Positions 14,046-16,853 of a DNA stretch of 16,853 nt are shown in pieces; the stretch's first letter is position 1, and each line of letters opens with the position of its first letter. Under the pieces are notes generated by a model. That model saw only the letters and a list, made by a program, of their open reading frames with translations. It was not told the origin of the DNA and searched no databases. This stretch comes from an uncultured Lachnospiraceae bacterium (lineage in GTDB: Bacteria; Bacillota; Clostridia; Lachnospirales; Lachnospiraceae). The position numbers and the translations under genes are program-made. The stretch lies in assembly GCA_946633495.1 (NCBI GenBank), contig CAMPAX010000025.1:1-16853 (forward strand), read 5' to 3'.

Positions 14046-15575
14046 TTAGCCTGCCATATCCTGTTCCGCATGCTCCTCCCCGGAACCTGCCGGCACTGAA
14101 AATGCTACAGTAAATATGGTTCCCTCTCCGGGTTTACTTTCCAGCCGGATCTTTGCCTCGTGGCGCTGCAGGATGATGGATACCAGCGACATCCCCAGTC
14201 CCGCGCCTCCCGCTGCCCGGGTTCTGGACTTATCCACCATGAAGAACTCATCAAATATCTTCTTCTGATTTTCCTCGGATATTCCGATGCCATGATCGCG
14301 GATCTGAAAAATGTACCGCGGTCCGTCAGCCGGTTCCGTACCTTCTCCTGTCTCCCCGGCTTCCGGCCGCAGCGAAACTCCTTCCGGGACTTCCCGCCCG
14401 GTAAACTCGATCACATCCCCCTCCTTCGATGCCTTTCTGGCATTGTCGATGAGATTGATGAAAACGGTCTTCAAAAGCTCAGGATCTCCTTCCAGCACAC
14501 CGGGGGCCACGTCCAAAGTCAATATCTGTCCGGATGCCACGATAAGCGGTTTCATACTGGTCTCCACGCTTTCCGCAAGGGCAGTCGTGGAGATTCTCTT
14601 TCGCTCGATGGGGTGATCCTTAAGATACAGCAGATCGAACAGCTTCATGGACATGGCTTCCAGGCGTTTCCCCTCGGAGAAAATATATCCCAGCGCTTGC
14701 TGCTGTTCTTCCTTCGAGAGATCCAACGACCGCATGGTATCCGCATATCCGATGATACTGGTCATGGGCGTTTTGATCTCGTGTGTGAAATCCGCCACAA
14801 ACTGCTCTCTGCGGTGCACCATGTCATTCAGCTCCTCCACATGGTCTTCCACGGAATCCGCCATGGAATTGAACCGTTCGGAAAGCATCCCCACCTCGTC
14901 AGCGGAGCGGATCCTGGAACGAACGGAATAGTCCCCTTCAGCAAAGGAATCCGTTGTATCCCTGAGGCTCTCGAGCGGCCGTGTCAGAAGGCGGCTCAGG
15001 ATATACAGCAGCACCGCGGACACACCTAAGATCAGCAGCGTGATCTCCCGATACTCCCTGACACTCTGATCCAGCATGGCATGGATATCCGAGATATTCC
15101 GCCTGGTGATGATGTTCAGCGGTTTGGAATCCAGCGTCGAATTGGATGCCACATAGAGGAAATGTTCTCCTCCCTCTTCCGTCAGCAGATAATTCTTCCG
15201 CACCTCATCCCCGAAATCAAAAAGGTCTCCGGCTTCAGGATCAGAGGTAAGTTTCGGAAAATCCTTCTCGCTGGTATAGAGGTATTTTTCCCCGTATCGG
15301 ATCGCAAGTCCTTCCTCTCCGGAGATCATTCCGCTGAAGACCTGGTCTCCGATGGATGGAAGCGATATGTTGAGATCATATCTGCCGGAATTGACCAGAT
15401 CCAACAGCTCGTATTCCACGGAGGACTGCACCAGATTATTTTCCGTCACTGCGGATTTGATGGCGGTATCCATGGTGAGCCGATAGCTTCTCTGCATCAA
15501 AAGAAAGCCCACAACACCGGTCGTGAGCGAGAGAAGCAAGAGATTCAGAATGAGTACCTTATGTCGAAATTTCAT
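14046..15575 (-). CDS. Membrane sensor histidine kinase
   Basis: 509 residues. Transmembrane helices at about 8-27 and 178-196 enclose a roughly 150-residue outer sensor region. HAMP follows at about 197-250. The HisKA domain has phospho-acceptor His265 in FTHEIKTPMTS. The ATP-binding domain has N-box Asn374 (NLIDNARKA), G1 box DHGIGI (427-432), F-box FDEFF and G2 box GGAGLGMSL. All key residues are intact. A short acidic insert at about 400-418 lies inside the ATP-binding domain. The ribosome binding site is weak (AGAAAAG). It is paired with the OmpR-type regulator at 15705, and the outer domain should sense a compound or envelope stress tied to the exporter. Confidence 0.95.
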   Translation of the reverse strand: MKFRHKVLILNLLLLSLTTGVVGFLLMQRSYRLTMDTAIKSAVTENNLVQSSVEYELLDLVNSGRYDLNISLPSIGDQVFSGMISGEEGLAIRYGEKYLYTSEKDFPKLTSDPEAGDLFDFGDEVRKNYLLTEEGGEHFLYVASNSTLDSKPLNIITRRNISDIHAMLDQSVREYREITLLILGVSAVLLYILSRLLTRPLESLRDTTDSFAEGDYSVRSRIRSADEVGMLSERFNSMADSVEDHVEELNDMVHRREQFVADFTHEIKTPMTSIIGYADTMRSLDLSKEEQQQALGYIFSEGKRLEAMSMKLFDLLYLKDHPIERKRISTTALAESVETSMKPLIVASGQILTLDVAPGVLEGDPELLKTVFINLIDNARKASKEGDVIEFTGREVPEGVSLRPEAGETGEGTEPADGPRYIFQIRDHGIGISEENQKKIFDEFFMVDKSRTRAAGGAGLGMSLVSIILQRHEAKIRLESKPGEGTIFTVAFSVPAGSGEEHAEQDMAG

Positions 15576-15606
15576 ATCGCTTTTCTATATTAGGATGCAG
15601 TTTCGT

Positions 15607-15636
15607 GTCATTCCGGGCAACGCGAGGGATCCTGAG
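15607..15636. repeat. GTCATTC-type non-coding repeat between regulator and kinase genes
   Basis: It contains GTCATTCCGGGCAACGCGAG followed by GGATCCTGAG. It belongs to the same broad class as the interior of the element at 2610-2682 (GTCATTCTGAG...). From memory, sequences of this kind are scattered in intergenic regions of many bacteria. It explains much of the 129-base gap inside an otherwise compact two-component pair. Confidence 0.45.
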
Positions 15637-15704
15637 AAAATGCCCCTTCGGCCGATGGTCAAAGATAATGAGAAGAAAAAACATGCAGGTAATTCGAGGC
15701 CAGG

Positions 15705-16358
15705 TCACTCCGTCAGCCGGTAACCGGTATTGTATACGGATTTCAGATTTCCTTTCAGATCCAGCTTCCGGCGAAGCCGCTGCACATGCAGATCCAGTGT
15801 CCTGGTATCCCCCATCCAGTCCGTCTCCCATACGGTTTCATAGATCCGGTCACGGTACAGGGTGATATTTACATTTCGGATGAACATGAGCAGAAGCTCG
15901 AATTCCTTCGGAGTCAGAGTGACATCCTTCCCGTCCTTGGTCACTGAGCGGTTCGTGGCATCGATCACCAGATTCTTAAAATGCAGGATCTCCTCTGTCT
16001 TATGATACCGCCGGAGCACGATATTGATCCTGGCCAGAAGTTCCACGATCTCGAAGGGCTTTACCAGATAATCTTCCGCGCCGGAGGTAAGTCCCTTCAT
16101 ACGGTCATCCAGCGACGCCTTCGCAGTTATGAAGATCACCGGGATCCCCATGGGGCGGATAAACTCCATCAGTTCATACCCATTGATCTCCGGCAGCATG
16201 ATATCCAACAGAATGAGATCGAAGGTATGGTCCTCCAGGATGTCCGCCGCCGCCTTGCCGTCATACAGGGCGGTACATTGATATCCGGCCTTGGTCAGGT
16301 TCAGCCGGATCAGATCCGAGATGGGCTTTTCATCTTCCACGATCAGTATTTTCAGCAT
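15705..16358 (-). CDS. OmpR/PhoB-family response regulator
   Basis: 217 residues from ATG 16358, chosen because the receiver begins there (MLKILIVEDE) and AAGGAG lies about 11-12 bases upstream. An in-frame ATG at 16400 with AAGGA would add 14 residues and cannot be excluded. The receiver domain has acidic pocket Glu8/Asp9, phospho-acceptor Asp52 (LLDIMLP), Thr78 and Lys100 (VKPF). The C-terminal winged helix, about 125-217, has the usual LTPKEFELL, TLDLHVQRLRRKLD and VYNTGYRL. It should be phosphorylated by the kinase encoded next at 14046. Its own promoter has the same repeat pair as the exporter promoter, which supports autoregulation. Confidence 0.96.
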   Translation of the reverse strand: MLKILIVEDEKPISDLIRLNLTKAGYQCTALYDGKAAADILEDHTFDLILLDIMLPEINGYELMEFIRPMGIPVIFITAKASLDDRMKGLTSGAEDYLVKPFEIVELLARINIVLRRYHKTEEILHFKNLVIDATNRSVTKDGKDVTLTPKEFELLLMFIRNVNITLYRDRIYETVWETDWMGDTRTLDLHVQRLRRKLDLKGNLKSVYNTGYRLTE

Positions 16359-16419
16359 GTCAGCTGTCACTCCTTCATTTACCGGACGACACAAATCCAT
16401 GTACGTCCTTCTGGTCTTT

Positions 16420-16452
16420 CATGATAAGTCAAAAATGCATACAAAATGTATC
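16420..16452 (-). promoter_or_regulatory. Predicted self-activated promoter of the response regulator
   Basis: On the minus strand, ATACATTT (16444-16451) and ATGCATTT (16433-16440), period 11 bp, are followed 6 bp later by TATCAT (16421-16426). Spacing and order are identical to 13410-13442. Transcription would start near 16414. Confidence 0.6.
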
Positions 16453-16478
16453 CGGATCCGTATGCCATCCGGGCTTCG

Positions 16479-16754
16479 TTATTCGGATCGTACCTTCTCA
16501 AAGCGGAACTCCTGCCGGATCATGGGATATTTATCATGATCCACCCGGCTCATGAACATGGTATATGGCCGGACATACATCTTGAAATCTCCGTAGAGCG
16601 CCTGATAGACCACCATGATCTCTCTGGTTTCGGAATGCTCCGCAATCCCTACGATCTTATATAGATACTTGTTGGCCTTTGCCTCTTCTTCGGTGATGGT
16701 CTCACGCTTAAAATGCTGCACCACATCTCCCGCATGCAATCTTCTATCCGCCAT
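16479..16754 (-). CDS. DUF1653 domain protein
   Basis: 91 residues, ATG with AAGGAG 7 bases upstream. Family hallmarks visible: HAGDVVQHFKRE near the start, LYKIVGIAEHSETREIMVVYQALYGD in the middle, and VRPYTMFMSRVD near the end. DUF1653 proteins are small, cytosolic and of unknown function. No hydrophobic segment is present. It precedes the regulator gene on the same strand, but that gene has its own promoter 53-58 bases after this stop, so they are probably separate units. No T-run terminator follows; only a weak CCGGAT/ATCCGG hairpin. Confidence 0.88.
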   Translation of the reverse strand: MADRRLHAGDVVQHFKRETITEEEAKANKYLYKIVGIAEHSETREIMVVYQALYGDFKMYVRPYTMFMSRVDHDKYPMIRQEFRFEKVRSE

Positions 16755-16776
16755 ATCGCACTCCTTACCATTTCAT

Positions 16777-16820
16777 ACTATGATGCTGGGGTCAAAAGGT
16801 TTTTTGCCCCCAGCTGATGA
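16777..16820. repeat. Intergenic hairpin repeat copy 3
   Basis: ACTATGATG, three bases, then GGGTCAAAAGGT (as at 6724), continuing to TTTTTGCCCCCAGCTGATGA. GCTGGGG and CAAAA pair with TTTTG and CCCCAGC around a single mismatch, closing a 4-base loop. It lies upstream of the DUF1653 gene. No T-run follows on either strand. Confidence 0.65.
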
Positions 16821-16825
16821 TCCGC

Positions 16826-16853
16826 AGCACGCACACTACGTGTGCAATGTGCT
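16826..16853. other. Hairpin at the right edge
   Basis: AGCAC then GCACAC pairs with GTGTGC then GTGCT across a 3-base bulge and a TAC loop (11 bp in all). The window ends here, so whether a T-run follows cannot be seen. It could be the terminator of a neighbour or another repeat. Confidence 0.4.

Noticed and set aside
16777..16820. Intrinsic terminator
   Set aside because: The hairpin is good, but no T-run follows on either strand and the element is repeated elsewhere.

Overview
The window looks like a chromosomal segment of a low-to-mid-GC Gram-positive anaerobe, most likely a clostridial Bacillota of the Lachnospiraceae type. I infer this from the strong GGAGG/AAGGAG ribosome binding sites, lipoprotein signal peptides without outer-membrane partners, a LytTR regulator, an ABC exporter run by a two-component system, and intergenic hairpins of the GGGGTCAAAAGG kind. 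No rRNA, tRNA, CRISPR array, transposase or phage gene was found. The species cannot be named from the sequence.

Left part (1-4710). A large secreted lipoprotein gene on the minus strand runs off the left edge (1-1506). Its upstream region holds four phased 11-bp repeats. Next is a minus-strand group of three genes: a 128-aa cytosolic protein of unknown function (3275-3661), a small lipoprotein (2698-3183) and a three-helix membrane protein (1740-2573), ending in a clear terminator. Divergent from them is an orphan LytTR response regulator (3929-4657, plus strand). The divergent region contains three tandem repeats resembling LytTR sites, placed just upstream of the promoter of the minus-strand group, so the regulator probably controls that group. 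A bidirectional terminator (4658-4710) closes this part.

Main part (4728-16358), all on the minus strand and transcribed right to left: OmpR-type response regulator (15705-16358), histidine kinase (14046-15575), a small membrane-anchored protein of unknown function (13464-13979), a lipoprotein adaptor of the HlyD/MacA class (12222-13256), a double-length lipoprotein adaptor (9685-12213), a 10-helix FtsX/MacB-type permease (6830-9676), a LolD/MacB-type ATPase (5942-6682), and a second ATPase with a C-terminal SpoVT/AbrB-type DNA-binding domain (4728-5831). This reads as one self-regulated ABC export or envelope-stress system. Two nearly superimposable promoter elements, before the response regulator and before the first adaptor, carry the same pair of 11-bp-spaced ATACATTT repeats at the same distance from a TATxxT -10 box. 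This suggests that the regulator activates both itself and the exporter.

Right end (16359-16853): a DUF1653 protein gene (16479-16754, minus) and an intergenic hairpin repeat that has relatives at 6724-6747 and 13315-13370.

The points most worth following are the AbrB-ATPase fusion, the double adaptor with a disordered insert at a coiled-coil tip, the matched operators, and the unknown three-gene group under a probable LytTR switch.
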